In this document: positions 1 through 7,731 of the stretch, piece by piece
How positions within the stretch are numbered: the stretch's first letter is position 1
How the letters are laid out: each line of letters opens with the position of its first letter
Assembly: GCF_000496075.1 (NCBI RefSeq)
Contig: NZ_AWXZ01000031.1
Coordinates: forward strand, 61,178 to 125,177
DNA length: 64,000 bases
Source of the DNA: Lutibaculum baratangense AMV1
GTDB lineage: Bacteria > Pseudomonadota > Alphaproteobacteria > Rhizobiales > Tepidamorphaceae
Direction of reading: 5' to 3'
Notes under the pieces: generated by a model
What the model saw: only the letters and a program-made list of their open reading frames with translations
The model's database searches: none
Told to the model about the DNA's origin: nothing
Program-made: the position numbers and the translations under genes

Positions 1-24
1 CTGAGAAGACGAGTGTGCGTCAGC

Positions 25-426
25 TTACTGGCAGTAATGCCGGTAGCCGTCATAGCCGAGATAGGTGCCCGTGCGGGCGTCGTAGGAGCGGTACTTCGAG
101 TAGCAGTACGCGTCCCAGTCGGCGCGGCTCATCTCCGGGCGGTAGGCCCGGTAGTCACGGTATTCGCGGTAGACGGGTGCCGGGGCAGGCTGGGAGGCGA
201 TCGCTCCACCGATCAGGGCGCCGGCGGCCAGACCGATCACGCCGGCGGCCAGCGCGCCGTCATTGCTGCGGCGGTGGTAATAGTGGCGCGGCGCCGGCCG
301 GTAGTGGCCGTGATAGCCGTGCCCGCGCCAGCCGGCATCCGCCGTCGTCGCGGTGAGGGGAACGGCCGTGGCGGCCATCGTCAGGGTCAGGGCGCCGGCC
401 GCGATCTTCCTGGTGAGCGACTTCAT
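25..426 (-). CDS. BA14K-family secreted protein
   Basis: A 133-residue exported protein. The N-terminus is a Sec-type signal peptide (MKSLTRKIAAGALTL..., likely cleaved after ADA near residue 30), followed by a His/Tyr/Arg-rich stretch, a glycine-rich hydrophobic segment (about 55-75) and a C-terminal BA14K-like motif (WDAYCYSKYRSYDARTGTYL, ending in YCQ). Two cysteines bracket the C-terminal motif. The family is typical of Hyphomicrobiales (Brucella BA14K is an immunoreactive, lectin-like protein); the molecular role is poorly defined. I chose the ATG at 426 because GAGGAG sits 8 nt upstream; an in-frame TTG lies two codons earlier. A tandem octamer repeat lies in the upstream region. Confidence 0.85.
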   Translation of the reverse strand: MKSLTRKIAAGALTLTMAATAVPLTATTADAGWRGHGYHGHYRPAPRHYYHRRSNDGALAAGVIGLAAGALIGGAIASQPAPAPVYREYRDYRAYRPEMSRADWDAYCYSKYRSYDARTGTYLGYDGYRHYCQ

Positions 427-515
427 CTGCAAATCTCCTCGATTGGCGGAGGTCGATGTCGCGCGTCCCGTCGCTGCAGTGCTCCGCCTTGAGCTTATGT
501 TTGTCAGGAAGAAGC

Positions 516-534
516 TGAACGGTGAATGAACGGT
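516..534. promoter_or_regulatory. Tandem octamer repeat upstream of the BA14K gene
   Basis: TGAACGGT occurs twice (516-523 and 527-534) with an 11-bp period, 90-108 nt upstream of the BA14K start. One-helical-turn direct repeats are typical of OmpR/PhoB-type response-regulator sites. The match to any particular regulator is unknown. Confidence 0.3.
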
Positions 535-578
535 TCCCGTCGTGCCTCAAGTCCTGGCGTCCGGCACATATGGCCGGC

Positions 579-3224
579 TCAGTTTCCCTTCTTCTTGTAG
601 GTCCGCGTGCCCGGTCTGCCGCCGGTGGATCTGCCGCGTCCCTGTCCGCGGCCGTCCTGCGTTCCGCGCTCCGGCTTCGCCCAGTCCTGCTTGCCGAGCG
701 GCGTCGGGTTCATCGCGTGCGGGCCCATCTCGTCGAGTGTCGGCTTGCGGATGCGCTCGGACGAGGAGGCTGACTTGCCCTCTCGCCGACCCTGGCGGCC
801 GCCATCCGCAGGTTCCGGCAGCGCCATCTGGTCGGCGCCCGCCTCGAGCTCCACCTGCTCCAGCCGCTTGACCTCGTCGCGCAGCCGCGCCGCCTCCTCG
901 AACTCGAGGTTGGCGGCGGCTTCCCGCATCCTCGCCGAGAGGTCGTCGATGACCGCGCGAAGGTTGTGGCCGTAGGTGGACGCGGCCTCGGCGAGGCCCG
1001 CATCGACCGTGACGTGGTCCTGCTCGTAGACGGACTGGAGGATGTCGCCGATCGCGCGCTTCACCGATTCCGGCGTGATCCCGTTCGCCTCGTTGTATTC
1101 GAGCTGCTTCGCGCGGCGGCGCTCCGTCTCCTCCATGGCGCGCCGCATCGAGCCGGTGACCGTGTCGGCGTAGAGGATGACCTTGCCGTCGACGTTGCGC
1201 GCGGCGCGCCCGATCGTCTGGACGAGCGAGGTCTCGGAGCGCAAGAAGCCCTCCTTGTCGGCGTCGAGGATCGCGACGAGGGCGCATTCGGGAATGTCGA
1301 GGCCCTCGCGCAGGAGGTTGATGCCCACCAGCGCGTCGAACGTGCCGAGCCGGAGGTCCCGGATGATCTCGATGCGCTCCAGCGTGTCGATGTCGGAGTG
1401 CATGTAGCGCACCCGGATGCCCTGCTCGTGCAGGTATTCCGTCAGGTCCTCCGCCATGCGCTTCGTCAGCACGGTGCAGAGGACGCGGTAGCCTGCGGCC
1501 GTGACCTTGCGCACCTCGTCGAGGAGGTCGTCGACCTGCGTCTTCGCCGGCCGCACCTCGACCGGCGGGTCGATCAGGCCCGTCGGGCGGATGACCTGCT
1601 CGACGAAGACGCCGCCCGTCTCGCCCATCTCCCAAGGACCGGGCGTCGCCGAGACCGCCACCGTCTGCGGCCGCATCGCGTCCCACTCCTCGAAGCGCAG
1701 GGGCCGGTTGTCCATGCAGGACGGCAGGCGGAAGCCGTACTCGGCCAGCGTCGCCTTGCGCCGGAAGTCGCCGCGATACATGCCGCCGATCTGCGGGATG
1801 GTCACGTGGCTCTCGTCGGCGAAGACGATGGCGTTGTCCGGCAGGTACTCGAAGAGCGTCGGAGGTGGCTCCCCGGGGTTTCGGCCGGTGAGGTAGCGCG
1901 AGTAGTTCTCGATGCCCGCGCAGGAGCCGGTGGCCTCGAGCATCTCGAGGTCGAACACCGTCCGCTGCTCGATGCGCTGCGCCTCGAGCAGGCGGCCCGC
2001 CTTGTTCAGCTCGTCGAGCCTCGTCTTCAGCTCAGCCTTGATGCCCTTGATCGCCTGGTTCAGCGTCGGCCGCGGCGTCACGTAGTGCGAGTTCGCGTAG
2101 ACCTTGATGACCTTGAAGCTGTCGGTCTTCTTGCCGGTCAGCGGGTCGAACTCGTCGATCGCCTCGATCTCGTCCCCGAACAGCGAGATGCGCCAGGCGC
2201 GGTCCTCCAGATGCGCGGCCCAGAGCTCGATCGTGTCGCCGCGCACGCGGAACGTGCCGCGGGCGAAGCCGACGTCGTTGCGCTTGTACTGCAGCGCCAC
2301 GAGGTCGGCGATCAGCTGGCGCTGCTCGATGCGCTCGCCGAGCTTCAGCTGGAAGCTCATCGCCGTGTAGGTCTCGACCGAGCCGATACCGTAGATGCAG
2401 GAGACCGAGGCGACGATGATCACGTCGTCGCGCTCGAGCAGTGCCCGGGTCGCCGCGTGGCGCATCCGGTCGATCTGCTCGTTGATGTTCGATTCCTTCT
2501 CGATATAGGTGTCCGTGCGCGGGACGTAGGCCTCCGGCTGATAGTAGTCGTAGTAGGAGACGAAGTACTCGACGGCGTTGTCGGGGAAGAACGACTTGAA
2601 CTCGCAGTAGAGCTGCGCGGCCAGCGTCTTGTTCGGCGCGAGAATCATCGCGGGGCGCTGGGTGCGCTCGATCACCTGCGCCATCGTGTAGGTCTTGCCC
2701 GAGCCGGTGACGCCGAGCAGCACCTGCGTCTGCTCGTGCGCGTCGATGCCGGCAACGAGCTCCTCGATCGCCTGAGGCTGGTCGCCGCGCGGCTCGTACT
2801 GCGAGACGATGCGCAGCGGCACGCCGCCTTCGGATTTCTCCGGCCGGGGCGGACGGTGGGGCACCCATTCCGGGCCGTCGTCGCGCACGTAGAACGGCCG
2901 GCCGCGCTCGAGCAACGCCTGGAGGTTGTCCTCCGCGACGCGCGCGACGCTCGGCCCTGCGCCCGCCGGTCCGGCGTAGTCCTGCCCCTCGGTGCCCTCG
3001 ATGCGCGGCGCGCGCTCCGGCCTGCTCGCCCTGGAGCGGGGGGTCCTCGCGGGCTTCTTCGGCTCCGCGGCTTCCTCGGCACGGGTGTCCGTCGCCCGGC
3101 CGCCTTTGGCCTGGCGCGATTCCGGCGGGAACATCGCGTCGAGATGGAACGGGTCGCCTTCGAAGGAAGCCTGTGGCGCCTCTTCGAAGCCGGTGGGGGC
3201 GAGAGTCTTCTTCGTGCGCGGCAT
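579..3224 (-). CDS. uvrB: Excinuclease ABC subunit UvrB
   Basis: The damage-verifying helicase-like subunit of nucleotide excision repair; it is loaded by UvrA and recruits UvrC. From the ATG at 3224 it is 881 residues, against about 670 in E. coli. The Walker A motif GVTGSGKT lies near residue 171-178, so about 130 low-complexity residues precede the usual N-terminus. The beta-hairpin [10 protein letters not shown], helicase motifs ([25 protein letters not shown]) and a C-terminal UVR motif ([12 protein letters not shown]) are all present. A basic tail ends in KKKGN. An in-frame TTG at 3245 with a weak AGG is an alternative start. An SOS-box-like site lies 40-54 nt upstream of that TTG. Confidence 0.97.
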   Translation of the reverse strand: MPRTKKTLAPTGFEEAPQASFEGDPFHLDAMFPPESRQAKGGRATDTRAEEAAEPKKPARTPRSRASRPERAPRIEGTEGQDYAGPAGAGPSVARVAEDNLQALLERGRPFYVRDDGPEWVPHRPPRPEKSEGGVPLRIVSQYEPRGDQPQAIEELVAGIDAHEQTQVLLGVTGSGKTYTMAQVIERTQRPAMILAPNKTLAAQLYCEFKSFFPDNAVEYFVSYYDYYQPEAYVPRTDTYIEKESNINEQIDRMRHAATRALLERDDVIIVASVSCIYGIGSVETYTAMSFQLKLGERIEQRQLIADLVALQYKRNDVGFARGTFRVRGDTIELWAAHLEDRAWRISLFGDEIEAIDEFDPLTGKKTDSFKVIKVYANSHYVTPRPTLNQAIKGIKAELKTRLDELNKAGRLLEAQRIEQRTVFDLEMLEATGSCAGIENYSRYLTGRNPGEPPPTLFEYLPDNAIVFADESHVTIPQIGGMYRGDFRRKATLAEYGFRLPSCMDNRPLRFEEWDAMRPQTVAVSATPGPWEMGETGGVFVEQVIRPTGLIDPPVEVRPAKTQVDDLLDEVRKVTAAGYRVLCTVLTKRMAEDLTEYLHEQGIRVRYMHSDIDTLERIEIIRDLRLGTFDALVGINLLREGLDIPECALVAILDADKEGFLRSETSLVQTIGRAARNVDGKVILYADTVTGSMRRAMEETERRRAKQLEYNEANGITPESVKRAIGDILQSVYEQDHVTVDAGLAEAASTYGHNLRAVIDDLSARMREAAANLEFEEAARLRDEVKRLEQVELEAGADQMALPEPADGGRQGRREGKSASSSERIRKPTLDEMGPHAMNPTPLGKQDWAKPERGTQDGRGQGRGRSTGGRPGTRTYKKKGN

Positions 3225-3277
3225 CGGCAGAATATGGGCGCTCAAGGCCCGCCTGGCGAGGGGCGAAGCTGCATCTG

Positions 3278-3296
3278 CCTGACAGATCCCGTCAGG
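3278..3296. other. Short inverted repeat between yrhK-like gene and uvrB
   Basis: CCTGAC (3278-3283) pairs with GTCAGG (3291-3296) across a 7-nt loop. It lies just past the stop of the YrhK-like gene and overlaps the candidate LexA site of uvrB, so it could be a weak terminator or part of the operator. Confidence 0.3.
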
Positions 3297-3299
3297 AAC
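3285..3299 (-). promoter_or_regulatory. Candidate LexA (SOS) box of uvrB
   Basis: On the minus strand the sequence reads GTTC, seven bases (CTGACGG), then GATC. Alphaproteobacterial LexA recognises direct-repeat boxes of the form GTTC-N7-GTTC, and GTTC-N7-GATC is the form I recall from Rhodobacter sphaeroides. It sits 61-75 nt before the chosen uvrB ATG, the expected operator position for a DNA-repair gene. Confidence 0.6.
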
Positions 3300-3320
3300 G
3301 ACGGTCCCGACGTCGATCGG

Positions 3321-3545
3321 TCACGCCTGCTCCCCGTGCTCCTTCTCCCAGATCTGCTTCAGGAGACCTCCGGCGGAACCCACGAGCATCAGGAAGGAGC
3401 CTACGATGAAGAGCCAGACGCCGATCGTCTTGATATCCTCGAAGCGCGGCAGGAACAGGATCGATCCGGCGAAGAAGGCAAGGTTACCGGTGAGCCCGAG
3501 AGCAAGGTGAGCCCAGCCATAGTCGCGCAGGATCGTACGGATCAT
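3321..3545 (-). CDS. YrhK-domain small membrane protein
   Basis: A 74-residue protein with two predicted membrane helices (about 13-33 and 42-61) joined by a short charged loop. The pattern GN-AFFAGSILFLP followed by GVWLFIVGSFLML is the YrhK domain signature. Function is unknown; the domain occurs alone or fused to potassium-channel-like proteins. The ATG at 3545 was chosen because AAAGGAG lies 7 nt before it; an earlier in-frame ATG at 3569 would place the Shine-Dalgarno inside the gene. It reads toward uvrB, with about 75 nt between its stop and the furthest upstream uvrB start. Confidence 0.8.
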   Translation of the reverse strand: MIRTILRDYGWAHLALGLTGNLAFFAGSILFLPRFEDIKTIGVWLFIVGSFLMLVGSAGGLLKQIWEKEHGEQA

Positions 3546-3916
3546 GGAACGTCTCCTTTCAATCTTCATGCGATCGGTTGTTCCCAGTTCGGGAAGACGG
3601 CGCGAGAGCTCAGGGAGCGAGCCCGATTGCAGCCACCACGTAGGCCATCGCCTCTACAGCGGAAGCGCTTCGAGGAACTTTCAGGTGGCGGTCCGGCGTG
3701 CAACACTTGACCTTCGTTGCTCCCGGGGGCGGAACAGGGAGCCTCCTCGGGGATTGTGTGAGTGTCGGGAACATGAGGTTCCGGATGCGGTGACGGCCGG
3801 CCTCGCCGGCCCGCTGCCGTCGAAGGGGAGGCCGACGAACGGCGACGCCCGTGGATGAGCCTTGTCGACGACGAAGAACCACCATCGGCCCAGAGAGCAC
3901 AGCGGAGCGTACAAAC
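3546..3916. other. Divergent intergenic region, 371 nt
   Basis: It separates the YrhK-like gene (minus) from the lipoprotein gene (plus) and must hold both promoters. The one structure I see is a perfect hairpin at 3795-3811 (GGCCGGC, loop CTC, GCCGGCC). Open frames here look like non-coding shadows with no ribosome site. I found no clear sigma-70 or ECF promoter. Confidence 0.5.
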
Positions 3917-4177
3917 ATGAAGATGATCATTGCAGTCCTGTCCCTCGTCTTTGCCGTTGCGGCCTGCACCCCGACGGAGCAGGGCGCGGCGATCGGCGGT
4001 GGCACGGGTGCCGTCATCGGTGGACTTGCGACGGACAGCGTCGGTGGTGCGGTGATCGGCGGCGCGGCGGGCGCGGTTGCCGGCGCTCTCATCGGTCGCG
4101 CCTCCGAACAGGGTCAGTGCCGCTACCGCGACCGCGACGGTCGCGTCTACACGGCGCGCTGCCCGCGCGGCTACTGA
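3917..4177 (+). CDS. Glycine-zipper lipoprotein
   Basis: An 86-residue predicted lipoprotein. The signal peptide ends in a lipobox (VFAVAAC, Cys17). A glycine-zipper region follows (about 25-62), with repeated GG/GA spacing (IGGGTGAVIGG, GGAVIGGAAGAVAGALIG). The C-terminus (CRYRDRDGRVYTARC) contains two cysteines that could form a disulfide. It resembles small outer-membrane Gly-zipper lipoproteins of the OsmB/YMGG type. The ATG at 3917 is set by the signal peptide. A strong hairpin follows the gene, consistent with a single-gene transcript. Confidence 0.8.
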   Translation: MKMIIAVLSLVFAVAACTPTEQGAAIGGGTGAVIGGLATDSVGGAVIGGAAGAVAGALIGRASEQGQCRYRDRDGRVYTARCPRGY

Positions 4178-4205
4178 GCTGACCTAAGCTCAGGCGGATC
4201 AGTTC

Positions 4206-4235
4206 TGACGGCGGGGCCTTCAAGCCCCGCCGTCA
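4206..4235. terminator. Perfect 12-bp hairpin, probable bidirectional terminator
   Basis: TGACGGCGGGGC (4206-4217) pairs perfectly with GCCCCGCCGTCA (4224-4235) around a 6-nt loop. It lies 28 nt past the lipoprotein stop and contains the stop of a possible small minus-strand ORF. There is no U-tract on either side, so termination strength is uncertain. Confidence 0.6.
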
Positions 4236-4337
4236 CGCGTTGTGGGCCTCCAAGATCTGCATGACGCTGTGGGAGATCTGCGCCATGCCGCAGGCGTCCA
4301 CGGTCTTCGAACTCGCGGGAACGGCAGCCGTTGTCAT
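4233..4337 (-). CDS. Possible 34-residue small protein
   Basis: A short frame starting at an ATG preceded by AGGA about 8 nt upstream and ending exactly in the hairpin at 4206-4235. The peptide begins MTTAAVPASSKTVDACG and ends HSVMQILEAHNA; the second half could form an amphipathic helix. I recognise no family. Against it: only 38 nt separate it from the divergent gene at 4376, leaving little room for a promoter. The terminator coincidence and ribosome site are the arguments for it. Confidence 0.3.
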   Translation of the reverse strand: MTTAAVPASSKTVDACGMAQISHSVMQILEAHNA

Positions 4338-4375
4338 CCTGTTTTCCTGAAGGAACGGAGCGACAGGAGCACCGG

Positions 4376-4678
4376 ATGAACGCCGAGACGAAGCCCCGCC
4401 ACCCCGAGCAGCTGAGGCACGCGATCGATCGGGGCGAAGGCGGCGACAAGGTCGCCTATCCCGACCCGGCCGCCTCTCCGCTCGGAACCGACGAGGAGGC
4501 AGGCGGCAACCCGTCGTCGCCCGAGGCCACCGCGACGGCCTACCGGCAGGAGGTCCGCAGCACACCCCGCGAAAGTTCGCGAGGGGACGGGTCGCGCGGG
4601 CTCCTGATCGGGCTGTGGGCGGTCCTCGCCGCCGTGGTGGCGGCGTTCCTCGTCTTCTTCTTCGCCTATGGCGGCTGA
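4376..4678 (+). CDS. Small C-terminally anchored membrane protein
   Basis: A 100-residue hypothetical protein. Residues 1-75 are hydrophilic and rich in Pro, Glu, Arg and Gly, probably disordered and cytoplasmic. Residues about 78-98 form one hydrophobic helix (LLIGLWAVLAAVVAAFLVFF), giving a tail-anchored topology. The start at 4376 has CAGGAG 7 nt upstream. It lies 103 nt before ftsH on the same strand and may share its transcript. I do not recognise the family; a role as an FtsH partner or substrate is only a positional guess. Confidence 0.65.
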   Translation: MNAETKPRHPEQLRHAIDRGEGGDKVAYPDPAASPLGTDEEAGGNPSSPEATATAYRQEVRSTPRESSRGDGSRGLLIGLWAVLAAVVAAFLVFFFAYGG

Positions 4679-4743
4679 AATCGCGACAGGCGCGCCGACT
4701 TGATCGAAGTCGTGGCGGCACCGGCCAAGTCCCGGCATCCTTT

Positions 4744-4769
4744 GGCTCGACACGATCATCCGTCGAGCC
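4744..4769 (+). promoter_or_regulatory. Hairpin abutting the ftsH ribosome-binding site
   Basis: GGCTCGAC (4744-4751) pairs perfectly with GTCGAGCC (4762-4769) over a 10-nt loop. The stem ends one base before the only purine-rich candidate Shine-Dalgarno (GGAG, 4770-4773), 8 nt before the GTG start. It could influence initiation, or be a terminator for the upstream small gene. Confidence 0.4.
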
Positions 4770-4781
4770 GGAGCCGCCGCC

Positions 4782-6611
4782 GTGGACAAGAAGATGCAGA
4801 TCCATATCTGGTACGTGATCGGGGCTTTCCTGCTCCTGATCCTGTTCCAGAGCTGGTACACGACCTCCCAGACCGTCGAGCAGATCCCCTACTCGCAGTT
4901 CCTTCAGGCGCTGCAGGACGGGCGCATCGCGCAGGTCGAGATCCAGGAGGAGCGCCTCGTCGGCCGCTACCGGGAGCCGCAGGCCGGGCGGTCGATGTTC
5001 GTCACGAACCGCGTCGAGCCGGAGATCGCCGGGCAACTGCGCGCCCACAATGTCGAGTTCGACGGCACGGTCACGAACACCCTCATCTCCACCATCCTGT
5101 CCTGGGTGCTCCCCCTCGTCTTCTTCTTCGCCCTGTGGATGTTCCTCATCCGCCGCGTCGCCGACCGCCAGGGCATCGGCGGATTGATGAGCGTCGGCAA
5201 GTCCAAGGCGAAGGTCTATGTCGAGCGCGACACGAAGGTCAGCTTCGAGGACGTCGCCGGCGTCGACGAGGCGAAGGACGAGTTGAAGGAGATCGTCGCC
5301 TTTCTCCGTGACCCCGCGACTTATGGTCGGCTCGGCGCGCACATTCCCAAGGGGATTCTCCTCGTCGGTCCGCCCGGCACCGGCAAGACGCTTCTCGCCC
5401 GCGCGGTCGCCGGCGAGGCGGGCGTCGCCTTCTTCTCGATCTCGGGCTCGGAGTTCGTCGAGATGTTCGTGGGCGTGGGCGCGGCGCGCGTGCGCGACCT
5501 CTTCGAGCAGGCGCGCAAGGCGAAGCCCTGCATCATCTTCATCGACGAGCTCGACGCGCTCGGCCGCGCCCGCGGCCCCGGCATCATGGGCGGCCAGGAC
5601 GAGAAGGAGCAGACGCTGAACCAGCTCCTCGCCGAACTCGACGGCTTCGACCCGAGCGAGGGCATCGTGCTGCTGGCGGCGACGAACAGGCCGGAGATCC
5701 TCGACCCCGCCCTGATGCGCGCGGGCCGCTTCGACCGGCAGGTCCTCGTCGACCGGCCGGAACGCTCGGGCCGCCTCCAGATCCTCGAGGTGCACATCCG
5801 GAAGGTGAAGAGCCTCGCGCCGGACGTCGACCTCCAGCAGGTTGCCGCGCTCACCCCCGGCTTCACCGGCGCAGACCTCGCGAACCTCGTCAACGAGGCG
5901 GCGCTTCTCGCGACGCGACGGGGCGCCGGCGAGGTGACCATGGCCGACTTCACCAACGCGATCGAGCGCATCGTGGCCGGGCTCGAGAAAAAGAGCCGGG
6001 TGCTCAATCCACATGAGCGCGAGGTCGTCGCGCATCACGAGATGGGCCATGCCCTCGTGGCTGCAGCGCTGCCGGGCATGGACGCGGTCCACAAGGTGTC
6101 GATCATCCCGCGCGGCATCGGCGCGCTCGGCTACACCATCCAGCGGCCGACGGAGGAGCGCTTCCTGCAGACGACGGAGGACCTGAAGAACCGGATGGCC
6201 GTGCTGATGGGCGGACGGGCGGCCGAGAGCCTCGTCTATGACGAGGTCTCGACGGGCGCCGCCGACGACCTCGTGAAGGTGACGGACATCGCCCGACAGA
6301 TGATCACGCGCTTCGGCATGGTGCCGGAGGTGGGTCAGGTCGTCTACGAGCAGGAGCGGCAGGCCTTCCTGCAGAACCAGATTCCCTGGTCGCAGAAGCA
6401 GGACTATTCCGAGGAGACCGGTCGCGAGATCGACCTCGCCGTGCGCAAGCTCGTGGACGAGGCCTTCGCGCGGGCAACCGAGGTGCTGCGGGCGCGCCGC
6501 GCCGATCTCGACGCCGGCGCCAGGCTGCTGATCGAGCGGGAGACGCTGACGAGCGCCGACTTCCCCGCCCTCGCACCCCCGGACAAGCGGCATCGGGAAG
6601 CCGCGGAGTGA
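4782..6611 (+). CDS. ftsH: ATP-dependent zinc metalloprotease FtsH
   Basis: A membrane AAA+ protease that extracts and degrades membrane and cytosolic proteins as a hexamer. The 609 residues comprise TM1 (about 8-23), a periplasmic domain with the FtsH_ext pattern (about 33-95), TM2 (about 105-124), Walker A GPPGTGKT (196-203), Walker B IIFIDE (251-256), an SRH ending in RAGRFDR, and the zinc motif HEMGH (419-423) in place of the usual HEAGH. It lacks the long C-terminal tail of many housekeeping copies and resembles accessory FtsH forms. The start is GTG at 4782; an ATG four codons later is possible. It is unlikely to be the only copy in the genome. Confidence 0.95.
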   Translation: MDKKMQIHIWYVIGAFLLLILFQSWYTTSQTVEQIPYSQFLQALQDGRIAQVEIQEERLVGRYREPQAGRSMFVTNRVEPEIAGQLRAHNVEFDGTVTNTLISTILSWVLPLVFFFALWMFLIRRVADRQGIGGLMSVGKSKAKVYVERDTKVSFEDVAGVDEAKDELKEIVAFLRDPATYGRLGAHIPKGILLVGPPGTGKTLLARAVAGEAGVAFFSISGSEFVEMFVGVGAARVRDLFEQARKAKPCIIFIDELDALGRARGPGIMGGQDEKEQTLNQLLAELDGFDPSEGIVLLAATNRPEILDPALMRAGRFDRQVLVDRPERSGRLQILEVHIRKVKSLAPDVDLQQVAALTPGFTGADLANLVNEAALLATRRGAGEVTMADFTNAIERIVAGLEKKSRVLNPHEREVVAHHEMGHALVAAALPGMDAVHKVSIIPRGIGALGYTIQRPTEERFLQTTEDLKNRMAVLMGGRAAESLVYDEVSTGAADDLVKVTDIARQMITRFGMVPEVGQVVYEQERQAFLQNQIPWSQKQDYSEETGREIDLAVRKLVDEAFARATEVLRARRADLDAGARLLIERETLTSADFPALAPPDKRHREAAE

Positions 6612-6710
6612 AGCGCCGTCGCCCGTCTTGCCCGGGGTGACGGGATCTGGAAAGACGTGCCCGTGCCGGCGGGGCTGTTCCCGCCGCCGCCATGCGGGAC
6701 GGCAGGATCG

Positions 6711-7658
6711 ATGCTCGACCATCGCGGACTCCAGGACAGACGCACCCGGGCGACCGCGGGCGCACGGTCGGCTCTCGCCGGAACGGCGGGTGCCGAGGCT
6801 GCGGCCGGCAGTGCCCTGCCCGCCATCGGGACGATCTGCCTCGGGATCCTCTTCCTCTGCACCAACGACGCCGTCGCGAAGTGGCTGACCGAGTATTACG
6901 CGCCGCTGCAGCTCGTCTTCATGCGCAACCTCATCGCCCTGCCCTTGGTGGCGCTGCTCGCGGTCGGCCTGCGGGGCAAGGGCGTCCTGTACACGAGGCA
7001 CACGCGGCTGCACGCGCTGCGCGGCGCGCTGGTCGTCGCCGCGGCGGTCGCGTTCTTCACCGGCCTCACCCTCCTGCCGCTCGCCGAGGCGACGGCGCTC
7101 GTCTTCGCGGCGCCGCTCTTCATCACCGCGCTCTCGGTGCCTCTTCTCGGCGAGCATGTGGGCTGGCGGCGCTGGGCGGCCTGTCTCGTCGGCTTCACGG
7201 GCGTGCTGGTCATCGTGCAGCCCGGGGGCGAGACGTTCCAGACGGCGTCGCTCCTGCCGCTCGGCACAGCCGTCCTCTATGCACTCCTCATGCTGTCGGC
7301 GCGGCGCATCGGCAGCGCCGAAAGCGTCTGGACGCTGATGGTGCAGGTGACGTTCTGGCCCCTCCTGTTCAGCGCCCTCGTCCTGCCATTCGTGTGGGAG
7401 ACGCCGCGGCCCGAGCACCTCCTGGGCTTCGCCGCCCTCGCTCTCTGCGGCACGCTCGGCATGACGCTGATCACCCAGGCCTTCCGCATGGCGCCGGCCG
7501 CCGTCGTGGCCCCGTTCGACTACACCGCCCTCCTCTGGGCGACCGTCTTCGGCTTCGTCCTGTGGGGCGAGGTGCCCGGCGCCTGGACCTATGTCGGGGC
7601 CGGGATCATCATCATGAGCGGCATCTACATCCTCTTCCGTGAGAGGCGGCGCAGATGA
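6711..7658 (+). CDS. EamA/DMT-family exporter
   Basis: A 315-residue permease of the drug/metabolite transporter superfamily with two EamA repeats (roughly 45-165 and 180-310) and about ten membrane helices. The first repeat contains the conserved NDAVAKWL and FMRNLIALP patterns, the second ends in a GAGIIIMSGIYI helix. Such proteins usually export amino acids, nucleosides or similar small metabolites; the substrate cannot be read here. I chose ATG 6711, preceded by CAGGAT; an in-frame GTG at 6657 would add a proline-rich, non-family extension. It begins 99 nt after ftsH. Confidence 0.85.
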   Translation: MLDHRGLQDRRTRATAGARSALAGTAGAEAAAGSALPAIGTICLGILFLCTNDAVAKWLTEYYAPLQLVFMRNLIALPLVALLAVGLRGKGVLYTRHTRLHALRGALVVAAAVAFFTGLTLLPLAEATALVFAAPLFITALSVPLLGEHVGWRRWAACLVGFTGVLVIVQPGGETFQTASLLPLGTAVLYALLMLSARRIGSAESVWTLMVQVTFWPLLFSALVLPFVWETPRPEHLLGFAALALCGTLGMTLITQAFRMAPAAVVAPFDYTALLWATVFGFVLWGEVPGAWTYVGAGIIIMSGIYILFRERRRR

Positions 7659-7731
7659 GGCGGAAGAAGAGAGGAACCCCGCACCCGGCGCCCCCGTTCT
7701 CTGGGGGCACCACCTCCCGGACAAGGCTCCC

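Noticed and set aside
516..560. A general-stress EcfG promoter (GGAAC ... CGTT) before the BA14K gene
   Set aside because: Spacing between GGAAC and CGTT is 11 nt rather than 16-17.
966..3710. A very long open frame antisense to uvrB (over 900 codons)
   Set aside because: Arg/Val/Leu/Asp-rich composition without domains or ribosome site; a normal artefact of high GC third positions opposite a real gene.
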